The notes below the pieces were generated by a model. It was not told where the DNA came from, did no database searches, and saw only the letters and a program-made list of their open reading frames with translations. Below, one piece after another: positions 22,679 through 33,889 of a stretch of DNA of 64,000 nt; position 1 is the stretch's first letter, and the number at the start of each line of letters is the position of its first letter. The translations under genes were made by a program, and so were the position numbers. The stretch spans positions 5,111,155 through 5,175,154 of the forward strand of contig CM034137.1 of the NCBI GenBank assembly GCA_019914995.1, given 5' to 3'. The stretch is from Acanthochlamys bracteata. Lineage: Eukaryota > Streptophyta > Magnoliopsida > Pandanales > Velloziaceae.

Positions 22679-24497
22679 CGCTCCATTATCAGAGCGAAAA
22701 ACTCGAATAGGAAAGGAAAAATGAGTCTACACCACTTTATGAAACCGCACAAATATATCACCAACATCACTTTTATTTTTCTAAACATATAACCATGTCA
22801 TGCCAGTGCAATCATCTACAAATGTCACAAACCACCTAATGCTAGTCAAAGTCATAACTGGAGAGGGTCCCCAAACATCCGAATGGACCAACTCAAAAGG
22901 GGTTGTTCTTTTATTGATAATAGGAAAATATGACACTCGATGACTCTTAGCACGAATACATGCTTCACACTAAAACTCATACTCTTTAAAACCGAAAAAT
23001 AACGATGGTAGTAAATGTTTTAAATAACCAAAAGAAACATGACCTAGACAGCGATGCCAAAGCCAGACTTTATTCTTCTTGGCAGTTCCAGATCCACGAG
23101 CACTGTAAACTCTGCCTGAACTAACACCATCCAGATAATATAAACCCCCTCTCTTAGTACCACGCCCAATTATCTCCTGTGTATGGATATCCTGAAGCAA
23201 GCAAAAATAAGAATACATCAGAACAATGCAGTTCAACTGTTCAGTAACTTGTCCAATAGATAAAAGATTGTGTGAGAGAGATGGAACAAGTAGACAATTC
23301 TGTGAAGATAGAGATGATGATAATGCCACTGTACCAGCACCTGTCACTGGATAACTCTCTCCATTGGCATGATGTCACATTATTTCTAACTGGAGCACTT
23401 ACGGTGTGAAAATTTTTCGGATATGATCCGTAGCTCTAGAATCTAAAATACATCCTTTATCCCGTTGTGAATCTAAAACAGTAAAGGCAAAGCTTTGGTT
23501 ACCTGAAATATGAGAATCTGAATTAACCTGCGACACCAAAGATAGAACTGGTGAAGGAGCAGCCGATGATGTAGAAGATGAAGGACCAGCTAATGTGAGG
23601 CCTGCAAGAACAGACACCAGAGATGTTTTTGTCGTGTTTCATTTTCTTCTTCAGTTCCTCCCACCAATCAGGATAACCAACTAACTGAATGCATGAATTC
23701 CGATTATGCCCAGCTTTATCACAATGAGTACACTGTTCTTCTTGTGCTTTTTGCTTCACTTGGGATCTACGATTCTTGGATGCCACAGCAGCAATAACTC
23801 TATTACCAATATCATTAGAACCCATCATAACTACTCGTCGTTGCTCCTCATGGCGAATGTAGTTATAAGATGCTTCTAACCCAGGGAACGCATCTGTTCG
23901 TAGTAAATCACTGCGGGCTTTATCAGTGTATCATCAAGCTCAGCCAAAAAAATATAGACACGTTCCCTCTCAATCTCCTGTTGTCGAGCTAATATGTCAT
24001 TAGCACAACACATCTTGATTGGATTGCGAAAAATCTAATTCTTGCCGTATGCTTTGTAATTCTGCATAGTAGGCTGTAACGGGCCTTCTACTTTGCTTTA
24101 ATTTGAATGCCTTGCATATTAATTCATAAATCTGAAATATGTCAGAATTATCATATTAAGGTTTGGACACAGCAGTCCAAACATCCCTCGCAGTGGCGAG
24201 CCGAATAAAAAGCTCCATCACAGCTGGTTCCATAGAGTTGATCAACCATCCTTTGACAATAGCATTGTCAATTCTCCAACGGGTATAAGCAGGATCAGGC
24301 TCTCGAGGTCGTGCTATTTCTCCGGTCAAATAGCCCATCTTATCCTTTCCAGCAATATACATCTCAACAACTTGAGACCAAAGAGAATAGTTGGAACCAT
24401 TTAGTTTAACACTAATAGTGGAGGATGAATCACCTTGTACCCAGATCATAGGAGTAGCTATTGAAGCAACTGGAGAGAGAACACCTGGACCTTCCAT
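22679..24497 (-). pseudogene. Ty1-copia gag-protease-integrase (5' half of the polyprotein)
   Basis: It starts at ATG 24,497 with a Gag of the NGSNYSLWSQVVEMYIAGKD type (to about 24,156; a stop or frameshift then separates it from the YAELQSIRQELDF part). The zinc knuckle at about 23,730-23,690 is CTHCDKAGHNRNSCIQLVGY with CX2CX4HX4C intact. The protease begins near 23,445 with ILDSRATDHI, where the catalytic DSGAT motif has Gly changed to Arg. A LLSIGQ segment and the LWHRCLGHVSF preintegrase motif follow (about 23,270 and 23,060). The integrase core reads VHSDVWGPSPV near 22,865 and FRSDNGA at 22,700, then ends at the LTR. Catalytic Asp residues D1 and D2 are present, but the Glu, reverse transcriptase and RNase H are gone. 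Several stops and frameshifts occur. Confidence 0.9.
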
Positions 24498-24519
24498 TTT
24501 TATTTTATTATTTTTTATT

Positions 24520-24865
24520 TTTGGTCAGGTCAGTGGGCCGAGCCGGGCAGTGGGTATTGTCAGGTCAGATCTGTTGGATTGGGCCTGGTCTGCACTGAAC
24601 CGAACTGGTTCAGTGTTCGTTTGCGGTCGGGTCAGTCGGCGGCGACGGTCGATTGAGCATGAATAGCGGCAGTGGACGGGAGTCGGCAGCGATTGGCGAA
24701 GTCCGACGGCGAATCGATGACGATTGGCGGTGAGTCGGCGGCGATTGCTCTAGCGGAGACTCGACGGCGCTCACGGCAGTAGCAGCAGAAGGCGATCACG
24801 ATAGCGGCGGTGACGGCGACGAAAGCGCGGCGGTGGCGGCGGCAGAAGCACGGCGGTGATTGATT
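24520..24865. other. GC-rich leader of the copia element
   Basis: The sequence between gag and the primer site is rich in CGGCGGCGA/GGCGGTGA triplet-like repeats, strikingly GC-rich against the AT-rich surroundings. It has no clear coding role. Confidence 0.6.
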
Positions 24866-25201
24866 TTTTTTTTTCCAGTAGATCTGATCCGATTAATTAC
24901 CGGACTTGTTTTGGTCGGAATTTCTAATCGTTATAATCGTACCTCTACGATCGCAACGGATAGTCTGGTCGGAATCTGGTAGTCGCAGTCGTTTTTTCCA
25001 TGACGACGGCAAGCAGATTTAGGGTTTTTGCTCTGATACCAAGATGAAAAACTCTTTCTCGATCTTATTATTTTCATTCAATATAAGTACATATATATAA
25101 ACTACTTATAAATCTAAATAAGGAGAGTTTTAAATAAAGAAAGATATCGAAATATAATTCTAACAAAGATATCTAGAATAAAATAAAATATTGTTGACTC
25201 A

Positions 25202-25507
25202 CGCCAATAGATGGATTACCTTGCAAAATAATAGATTGTTTAGTAGCAATGCATCTAGCACTTGTTCTAAAAGGATTTCACTTTCCTTTTTCAGAAGACG
25301 ATTACTCTTGGAAATCCACAATACCTTTAACTTATTCTCATTATTTTTAAACCAACAAGAACTTACCTTGTGACCCTTTCTACCATAATAAAAATACTTG
25401 ATAAAAGGAATAAAAGAGTGTACTTTGTTAGTCTTATGCTTACTGGAGAATGCACCACATGTAGTTTTGCTTAATAGCCCACCAACCAAATATTGGTTGG
25501 TGGGCAA
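25202..25507 (-). pseudogene. Second copia Gag fragment (zinc knuckle)
   Basis: The minus strand carries YFYYGRKGHKVSSCWFKNN, a Gag zinc knuckle with its first two Cys changed to Tyr, followed by LKVLWISKSN as in the Gag-protease linker of Tork/Sirevirus copia. It is in the same orientation as the LTR element at 16.6-22.5 kb. It could be that element's 5' part, separated by insertion of the short-LTR copia element. Confidence 0.6.
25477..25505. other. 13-bp perfect inverted repeat with 3-base loop
   Basis: GCCCACCAACCAA / TTGGTTGGTGGGC around ATA. The half-site GCCCACCAACC also occurs at 16,119-16,129, beside related TTAATATTxxATA and GCACACTATC segments. See findings. Confidence 0.8.
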
Positions 25508-25756
25508 TCAAGCATCGAACCAAAATATTCGTGGGCTTAATATTGGATAAGCACACTATCGAATACTTCTGTATTGGATAGTGTAACAGACTTTCCCAAT
25601 GCATCAAACAAAAGGTTCCATCATTTCACAGATTAGCTAGGGAAAGTTTAGGCATCAACTTTTATTTATATCCTTCATTGAGAGTGTACATATAAACATT
25701 CAAGTTTCCTACAAGATCGCCAAGGACAGTTCAGAAAAGGTCATCTTTTGTGACCA

Positions 25757-26140
25757 TTGTACCACTTTAGCATAAATAGTAAAATGCTTAATGAGATAGT
25801 AGCCTATCTCAGGCAAGAAAAAACACAGCTTCTAAACAAACAGGCATACCTCCATAGACAACTAATACATGTAAGACTGGATTATATCCATAAAAGAACC
25901 TCCAAACCTGCTGAGGAGTTAAAACAGACTGCAGGAACTGCAGCTATCTGTTCTGAGAAATTAGTACAAACCACAATCACTTGTGCTGAGAAACTAGTGG
26001 CAAGTAAAGTTCTACCTATGACTGGTAAAGACCAATCAGATCCGAAAATCCTAGGCAATTTGAGAAAAATTGCATTTACTGGAATAGAGGGCAAATGTAG
26101 CAGCCAGAGTTTCGAAGAATGTGAATGGATAGGGACATAG
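25757..26140 (+). CDS. Unidentified open frame upstream of promoter copy 2
   Basis: About 127 codons, but no ATG at the left end (the first codon is TTG; the first ATG is ten codons in, at MLNEIVAYLRQEKTQ). The frame is helical and polar: a Gln/Lys-rich N-terminal stretch (coiled-coil-like), then a repeated CSEKLVQTT / CAEKLVASK pair, ending FEECEWIGT. No family recognised. Downstream to 26,590 there are further open, polar, stop-broken segments (for example LDQNSELVPSRRSDIT near 26,490). It sits where the capsid-like region sits relative to promoter copy 1, so a pararetrovirus origin is possible but unproven. Confidence 0.3.
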   Translation: MYHFSINSKMLNEIVAYLRQEKTQLLNKQAYLHRQLIHVRLDYIHKRTSKPAEELKQTAGTAAICSEKLVQTTITCAEKLVASKVLPMTGKDQSDPKILGNLRKIAFTGIEGKCSSQSFEECEWIGT

Positions 26141-26594
26141 AACAGTCCTTCTTAAAACCAAGAATTTCAAACAACTATTGATACACAAACTATTCGTGCC
26201 ACTCCAAATTTCAAAGTAACTAACAAAAACTATAATAAGAAAAAGTGATTTGAATCAACTTGTACAAGAGACTATGAATGAACTCAAAAAATGTAAAGAA
26301 CAAACTCGACACTAAAAATAGTTCAAGAACGCGCTGCTGAGTTGATAAAATCTGATTCAAGTTCAGAGGATCAGGAGAATACGAAACAACAAATGAATAC
26401 AGAAAACCTTCAAGTCCAATAAGCACAGAAAGCCTTTTTCGCTATGCAGATAACGACAACATTTCAAATCCAAACAGTGAACGTGGCGTTGGACCAGAAT
26501 TCAGAGTTAGTACCTTCTAGAAGATCAGATATTACAAGAGTCAAGTAATCTGAGTTAAAAGATTCTCAGAAACTCAACTAGAGTCAGATCGCAA

Positions 26595-27260
26595 GATGCA
26601 AATTTATCCAGATAGGATCAAGAGTTAATTAACCAAACCAGTTTTTGGTTAACAGAATCTTATGTAAACTGGGTAAAGTTAGTTAACCTATGGTTAGGTT
26701 ACTAAACCTCTAATATATCTGTCTATAAACATGTATCTTATTTCTGTTAGAAGGGCATCTGGTTTTCTTTTTGGAAGAGAGATCTTCTGAAGTGTGCAGG
26801 TGTTTTCGTTGTAAGTCTTCTAAGATTTTTTAATAAAAGTTTAGTGGATTTTCGAAAGGTAAACTCCCAATCTCTTTCAATTATGTCATCTCTTCACAAA
26901 AATATGTTTTAGTTCTTGATGTTTTTACACTGCATATAGCATGTTGTCATAAACATAGAAGGTTTTGACAGCACAATCGTGTATAAACATTATCTTCATT
27001 CTCTGTAATTGAACTCTGCATACTTTTATTTGCATTCTAAGATTATCCTAAACCTTAGGATCAGATGACTTTAAAAGTTGTATGAATCCTTTGTTTATTA
27101 TCACTTTGTTCTGTAATCCTCTGAGTCTCCCTATTAATGCATGTTTGAGCCAATGTTAGGTATTGTAACATGGTGAAAGAAAAGTACTGACAAGTATTAG
27201 ATCAGTACCTAGCCCAAGTTATCCTTCTAGTAGGGATTAATACTTAGGTGCAACCATTAA
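26595..27260 (+). promoter_or_regulatory. Probable pararetrovirus pregenomic-RNA promoter and leader, copy 2
   Basis: TATAAA lies at 26,724-26,729 and AATAAA at 26,832-26,837, about 100 bases apart. The segment between has the GAGATCTTCTGAAGTGTGCA block shared with copy 1. Here the poly(A) signal is intact. Confidence 0.5.
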
Positions 27261-27914
27261 TTAGCAGAGCTGAAGAAGATACCACTATGCTTAATTTGCA
27301 GCCAAGAGTTTTATCTGGTGGTAGCTAGTTTGGCATATGCATTTGAAAGCATTTGTTAATTAAGCTATGTATAAAAAATAACAAAAATAAAAGAACAAAC
27401 AAGAGAAACCAACGCAGAGAGCATAAAGAAATGAGAAGAGAAAAGTACCAAGGAGCAACACACATAAGATTTTAGTTTTACCTCTTCATGAATTTTCTTA
27501 ATCACTTTATTCTACGTCTGTGAGCTCATTCTAGATCGTGCTGATAAACAAGGTGAGGCAATACGTAATACATACAATTGCACATAAACAGTGGGGAGGT
27601 CCTCGAACACCAACATCCAACAGCAAACTGAATGGAACATGAACAGTAAGAAGTTAAGGGAATAACCTGAATTTTTTCATCTAAATCACCTGCTGGATTA
27701 GAGCCAAACAGTAAGGAAACACTGAAAAATGCCACCGAATCAGCTAAAGTAGAAAGACCGAATTAATCAGCCCCAAACAACAGCACCGACCAAATCATAC
27801 GTGCCACCGATTCCATTTACTCAACACTTTTGAAAGAGCAAATTGGATAAGCAATTATCTATATTTATGTATGTGTTTATAGAGTTACATATTAACATTC
27901 CTTTTGCAGTTGTG

Positions 27915-28450
27915 TTGGAGCAATGACAAGCTATGTAAAGTTCATAAAAGAGATTTTGTCCAACAAATGAAAACTAGAGAACTATTAAATGGTGATGTTA
28001 ACCAACGAGGGTAGTGCTATCTTGCAAAATAAATTGCCACCAAAGCTAAAATATCCATCGAGTTTTACTGAACCTTGCACTATTTGAAGTCTCACTTTGA
28101 AAAGGCTTTACATGTTTTAGGTGCAAGTGCTAATTTAATGCCCTTATCTACTACAGGAAATTCAGTAAGGGAGAACCAAAAGCAATCATAGTTTTGCTTT
28201 AATTGGCAGATTGATCTATTAGATATCCATGGGGTATACTCGAGAATGTGCTAGTGAAAGTTGATAAGTTCATATCTCCTGCTGATTTACTTATAGTTCT
28301 TATTTCAAGACATTGATTATTCTATACCGACCGTTCTTAGCTACTTGGGGAGCTCTAATTGATGAACGGAAAGGAAAATTGATTTTGAGAGTACAAAATG
28401 AGCAAGTCAATTCCAGTGTATTTAACCGATGAATTCTATTGATGTCCGGT
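27915..28450 (+). pseudogene. Ty3-gypsy Gag-protease fragment, copy 2
   Basis: One frame from about 27,925 reads MTSYVKFIKEILSNK, a stop, then a NEGSAILQNKLPPKL segment and SSFTEPCTI near 28,060-28,085. This is the segment ahead of the protease in plant Ty3-gypsy polyproteins ('CSAILQNKLPPKLKDPGSF-x-IPCTIG'). The rest of the protease follows in other frames to about 28,450, parallel to copy 1. Confidence 0.8.
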
Positions 28451-28745
28451 GAAATCAAATGGCCTAGCATTTAAGTCATTGAAATCTTACAAGTGTTAGT
28501 ATTAGCTTGTTTTGTTTTCCTTAGTTTTAGCATTCATTCCTTTTAGATTGGTCGTTCAAATAATTTTAGGATTAGTTATTTACAATATTTAATAAGTTAA
28601 CAATTCTCGTAGGAATGATACTTTTCTCATTATTCTATTACTTATGCGATCGTACACTTGCGAGAGCAACAACACCGCAAACACAATTTGCAACAGGATT
28701 GGCATTCAAACCTCAAACTGAAAAATATTCTATCTATAAAAAATT

Positions 28746-29345
28746 TATTTGAGAAAGATTTACCTAGATTATAGATATGATATAATTAGAGATTTGATCT
28801 AATTGTGATTGTTAGGAAGTTTATCTATCTGTTATTTTGTATAATTATCTCATCGGTTATGTTATCGACTTTTGATAGTGTCAACCATACAAGTATCGAT
28901 TTAAATTATTGTCGTAATATCTTGTCACTATACAGAAACTATGGTATTACGTGGATCGTTTTTTCCCTACATAACTAAGTGTGATATCTTTGAGCTAGTT
29001 AGATAATAATCCTCGTTAATTAACTGTGGTATTTTTGAGCAGCAAATAGCATAACAAGTATTGACCTTACTTTCTACCACTTTTGAGCAGCATGTAGAGT
29101 TAACGACCGGTTGTCGATCAAACCAGAGAGTTATAGACCAAGTTCAAAACTTCAGAGGAGTTAAGATCTTTCTAACTAATGTAAAAATTGACTAATTTTT
29201 ACTTTTGTTTACTATTCTTTTGTAATCTCACAATATGTAGTGAGATTTTTCTCTGCTCTCCGTAGACATAGATTTTACTTTGAAGCCGAACAACTTAAAT
29301 CCTGTCTTCTTTTTATGTTGTTGTGTTTAAGATTCTTGGTATTAG
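28746..29345 (+). mobile_element. LTR-like sequence
   Basis: At 29,235-29,300 the sequence TTCTCTGCTCTCCGTAGACATAG followed by a CTTTGAAGCCGAAC segment resembles the R-U5 part of copia LTRs (CTCTGC...GTGGACGTAGG...GCCGAACCACG). Upstream, repeated CTTTTGAGCAGCA(T/A) at 29,033 and 29,081 marks a small duplication. No ends could be fixed. Confidence 0.4.
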
Positions 29346-32300
29346 CTTTATGATACTTGGGACAGTTTTGCTTAGATCTGAAGAGATTAATCACTAATTA
29401 ACTTGTGTTAAGGGCTTGTTTAAATACACTGAACTCTACTTTCTCTCTCTAGATTTTGAGTTCGGTCACTTCACGTGTTTCAATTGTCCATCCAAACTCC
29501 GCTTCCACTTTCACAGCAAACTCGACTTCTATCAAAATTTGAGTTCAAACTTTACTTCACTTGTTTCAAATTTCACTTTGAACTCTGCTTCCATGTAACT
29601 CGACTTACATAAATTTCAGTTTCATGAAAACTCAGTTACGTGGATTGGAAACATCGTCCTAGGTAGAACACTTAGTTCTCTATGTTGCTAATGTTTTATG
29701 TAATTTGGTGCTTGGTTGTCTCTCGTATTCTTTAACACTTATAAAGTAAGTCACAATATGAGCACGATGTGGTCGGCTGTGTTACATGCCAGCAATTAAT
29801 ACTACCACTTATTTGCAAATTCATATGCTTAAACTGCTAGAATAAAAGTGAGCATTTTGTTATGTAGCATGTTGCTACATCTTTGGGTTTAGGTCGACAA
29901 CATAACTGATATTTTGCATTTTTAACTTTTTATGATTATGAAATCATGACATACATCATCTGAAATTCTTTATTTTAGAAGTTAGTAAATATTCGTAATT
30001 GAATCATTTCAATTATCCAATTCAATAGTAATAGTTGTATATTTTTGTGAATTCTATCATATTTAACAATGTACAAGAAGTAAAATATTAAACATATATT
30101 GCAAAGCCTGTATTGGCGTGTATTCCTATAAAGATATTCAGCTGGTAAAGACGAGTAAATGCTTGGAATGGCCGAATAGCCTATTTGAAAAAGTGTGATA
30201 TTAATGAGGAGTAAATATTTTAAATTCATGGGTGGCATTGCGAATCGTCTTTTTACCCGTGCCAAGACCCTTGTAGTCCCTTCATTTTTAATTCCCCTTT
30301 TGCAATAAACTCCTTGTCCCTACCTCTATCCTCCCCGACACATCTAATCTAAAGGGATATATCCATTCCATTGTCTCTTTTTTGGGAAGAAATAGAATGG
30401 GTTTCACATTCTACGTTGGGACAATTGTTGTGTTTTTCTCAACGTCGTGCCCATTGCGTTGCTATTTGGACACGTCTTGTCTAAATAAGTAAGGTTGCAC
30501 GTAGTAGCGATCGTCGCATAATTAGTCTCCTAGATCGAACAAAAATGTCCCGAGATGTCGCATAATAGTATCTTCATGTACAATGCCTTCTCTCCCTGTG
30601 CCCCATCACTCGACCATTGTTCAAACTTAGTTGTTTGATATGCTAGCAAATAATGTATTCTTTTGTTCTTTTGCTCCATCTACAAATCAAGTAATTCATC
30701 AGGTTTGCTGCGTGAGAAAATTGAAGTTAAACAGGGCAAAATTTCTACGCTTGTAATGTCCAACGCGATATTATCAAGACTTGTAGTTTTTATCTTGACA
30801 AAGACTTTGTCACAATGGTTGTGATGATATCATTGTCGAGAATAAAAACTTCTTCTAGAAAATAAAATGTTGAACAGTTTCAAGATATCTTTATTATTTA
30901 TTGATTGGGATGCCATCTTCCCGATCAGCAATCTAGACTTGCCCAATAAAATTTCTTCTAAATTGATAGGTTGTGGTTGCCATCTTCCAATTTTTCTCCA
31001 GCATGAATTCTAGAATGATTAAGATACAAGCAACTTGATCATGTAGTCTATATGACCCTTAACGAGTTCTCAAAAGACAAGGGTTTAATCAGGTGCTCGA
31101 GTGCTCACAAATTCAATTAAGAAGTGGTTAACAGGTCAGCTTTCTGTTTGTCCTAAAACTCCAACAATCAACATGTCGACTTCATATCTTTGAAACTTTT
31201 CTCGATCAATGTAGTTGACTCGATCTTTTCCTAAATGATGTAGTATACCTAATGTAAAATCTGGATTGAACTCCAACAGAATCATGTTGAATATATAATG
31301 CAAAACACCTTAATGGTCATATTCCAAGCTGGGTCTTCAGATTTTCTATGCCCGAATCCTAAAAACACTAGTATAATTCTTCTGTAATTTGTTATAATCA
31401 AAATCAATTGGAACCACAAAATATAGAGGATGCATCAAGATACATCGTTATTACCTACTTCGAATTCTATGTATCAGGTAAACGAGTAGAATGAGTGAGG
31501 GTTGTGTCAATCAGATTGTAAATCTACACTCGTAGATCTGTACATGAACATCTGCGAATGCAAAGTTAACGAAAACGATCTCTATCATAAACTTTTTCCA
31601 TGCCTCCAGAAGTTCAAGAATTATTGCCACATTGTTCATATCAGTCTCTCAAATAGGTTCAGGCTCTGTAGATGAAGAGTTTGACATCTTTCTTAATCCT
31701 CAATTGCGGTATTCTTTCGTACCCGCTTAACCTAACACCTTTACCGAAGGTTAGATATTCGAGATACATCGGAGCGAACATCCCATAATCACTACTGCGG
31801 TAAAATAAACCTTAACATTAAGTTAATATCCTAACTGCAATTGCAGTTGTATAATTATATAACGCTTAAATTGTGAACATCAAGAAGAACCTAATTTCTT
31901 ATTGTGGAACGTCAACGTAAACTATCTTCTAGCCAGCTTTGGAGATGAGGAGGCCACAGGACTCCAACAAGGGATCAAGTCCTTTCAACATAAAGTCGAG
32001 AGGTCTCATCCACACCGAAGGATCACATAGAGTTATACACACTTATGATATGATCCTTCAGGAGAAGCTCGACTATGATACAGTGTGCCAGTTCGTAATG
32101 TTCATGAGAAGAACAATACCACTAGTATTCAACCTCTTTGAGATGGAATCCGAATACTGTTTCAAACATATAGGTTGGCAGTCTTGGGATTAAACAACTA
32201 GGGACTCTGCTTCGGATACTTGTATTGGTTTCTGCCCGTTTCCATCCTTTGTTCATTTCATTAAGATATTTCTCGAACTCAAAGTATAGCTCAATCTGGA

Positions 32301-33364
32301 GCATAGTGTACACAAACATCTTAACTTTAACATGCAATCAATTTTAATAATAATAATAATAACAAAAAAACATCTTAACAAGAGAGACTTGGCAGATTAC
32401 TCCTTACCGGAAAAGATAAGTCGAGTACCAAAGACTTAGAATCAAATGCATGAACCAAATCGAGGTAACATTTACTAGGCCTTTCTTTATTCCTTCAAAA
32501 ACTGCTTGAAGATTAATTGACCAACAATTCAATCAATTTTTGCAACCAAAGAGAGAGAGTTACTGAATGTTTTCTTAATGGTTTATGCCAATTTCCATTG
32601 ACCTGCCTTGACTTGTTCGCACGTGGGTCGACTCATCATCTTATAAATAGGTCGGCACCTAGTAGATAGGCTTCTAATAAGTAAAATGCTCGAGATCATT
32701 AGCATCAATTTCCACATTGAGCTTGGACTCTGAATTTCTTGTGTGGTTCTCCGAAGACTTCAATGAGCCTAGAAATGGTCGCATTTGTTTTGTTGGGGCC
32801 GTGAGAGATGAAGTTGTAGCAAGATTTTGTTGTTGTCTTTCCTAATCGAAGATGCCATTATTGTTGAATATATCTAGTGTATTCGCTTAAGAGCGGAGAA
32901 CATGCAGCGTGCCTATAAGTGTTGACTCTATCTGATATGCACGTGTTATATTCTGACTTGAATTTCAATCTTATACGATTAGGTTGGGTTATGCGATCAT
33001 GTTTAATTCTTGTGCGACTCCTCTGTAACCACTTATTGACCAAAGTGAATCAACAAGAAGTTGTCGACCAAATCCAGAATCTCACTAATTTTTCTGTTTT
33101 AACCCTCTTTTTCTTTGTTTTTGTTTCTACCTTTTCTCTATAGGTTTTTCTTGTGAGAAGTGTGTTTGGTAACTAAGAGCAAAAGAGCTTGGTCATTTTT
33201 CATCTCTCTTTCTCTAGAGAATTTCTACATTGTCTCTTCTTTGGAGCTTTATCAAATTCGTTTTAAGTGTCACTCGTTACAACCATCCATTTCTTAGTTT
33301 TGAAATGTTTCCCAAGTTGATGGCAACCATCTATTGTTAAGTCGTAAGATTGCTTTGATGGGGT
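29346..33364. other. Large stretch with no recognised gene
   Basis: Only short, unconvincing frames are seen. 29,440-29,640 is built of repeated AACTC(G/C)ACTT / TTTCACTTTGAACTC-like phrases. 31,939-32,193 is an 84-codon open frame on the plus strand of no recognised family. (AAT)n occurs at 32,340-32,360. No tRNA, rRNA or transposase signature is seen. Confidence 0.3.
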
Positions 33365-33620
33365 GAGGACACAGTGTATTTACAGTAGATAACTTAGACC
33401 TAACAATACAGAAGTATTCAGTGCTAGATCACCAAGTATCTAACAAGATCAGTCATAAGTAGAGTAAAACCACATAAAAAGGTGATAAACCCAATAATAG
33501 AATAAAGGAAGACAAGATTTATGTGGTTCCGCCTCAAGAGATACCTACGTCCACGAAGAGGAGATAAATATTCAATCATTAAGATGGAGCGAGAGATCTA
33601 TTCTTGTAAAGCTCCATGCA
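33365..33620 (-). mobile_element. LTR fragment, family shared with 59,760-60,010
   Basis: Contains TATTCAGTGCTAGATCACC, TCTAACAAGAT, TTTATGTGGTTCCGCCTCAAGAGA and CCTACGTCCACGAAGAGGAGATAAATATT. The second copy has the same blocks (ACGTGGTTCGG, CCTACATCCACGG). The complement GGACGTAGG...GAACCAC is the common copia R-U5 block, so the element is on the minus strand. Confidence 0.55.
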
Positions 33621-33668
33621 AACTAGTAACTCTCACAAAGAGATTAGGTTTGAGACAATGGTTTAAAT

Positions 33669-33889
33669 GAGCAAGTAATGCTGTTGATGAAATTGAAAGC
33701 CTTGGGAGTAAACTTGATATTGATATGGAGATTCCAATAGACAATGTTGAAATAAATAACGTTGGTTCTTCTTATGGCTGTAGTGTTAGTGCTAGTGAAG
33801 ATGAAGCACACTATGAGGAAGATAGCAATAAAGATGATTGTGAATTTGATTACATTTTCATTGGTAGTATTTTTTGGGTTTCATCTTAA
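33669..33889 (+). pseudogene. Acidic open frame without a start codon
   Basis: The frame is open from after a TGA at about 33,668 to TAA at 33,887-33,889. It encodes a Glu/Asp-rich stretch (SASEDEAHYEEDSNKDDC) followed by a hydrophobic end. The composition recalls the acidic segments near the ends of MULE transposases, but there is no motif to prove it. Confidence 0.25.

Larger units (their letters stand above)
22491..25201 (-). mobile_element. Short-LTR Ty1-copia element truncated inside integrase
   Basis: Direct LTRs lie at 22,491-22,678 (3') and 25,045-25,201 (5'). Both start (minus strand) TGAGTCAACAATAT and end GAGTTTTTCA. The 3' copy is longer by about 30 bases of an ATTTAGAATAA-type internal duplication. 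The primer site TGGTATCAGAGC lies 2-3 bases inside the 5' LTR (25,042-25,031). Coding runs gag, zinc knuckle, protease, GAG-preintegrase and the integrase start, then jumps straight to the 3' LTR. Flanking 5-mers (CGCCA on the right, GGAGA on the left) do not match, so no target duplication is visible. Confidence 0.9.
26595..28745 (+). repeat. Long direct repeat R2 (partner at 14,226-16,075)
   Basis: This is the fuller copy of the unit described for R1, with 27,750-28,040 retained. Its left boundary falls at GCAAATTTATCCAGATAGGA, exactly where the sequence upstream of R1 stops being similar. Confidence 0.85.

Noticed and set aside
31939..32193. 84-codon plus-strand frame as a host exon
   Set aside because: No recognised domain, poor splice context, and antisense frames of similar length; left as unassigned.
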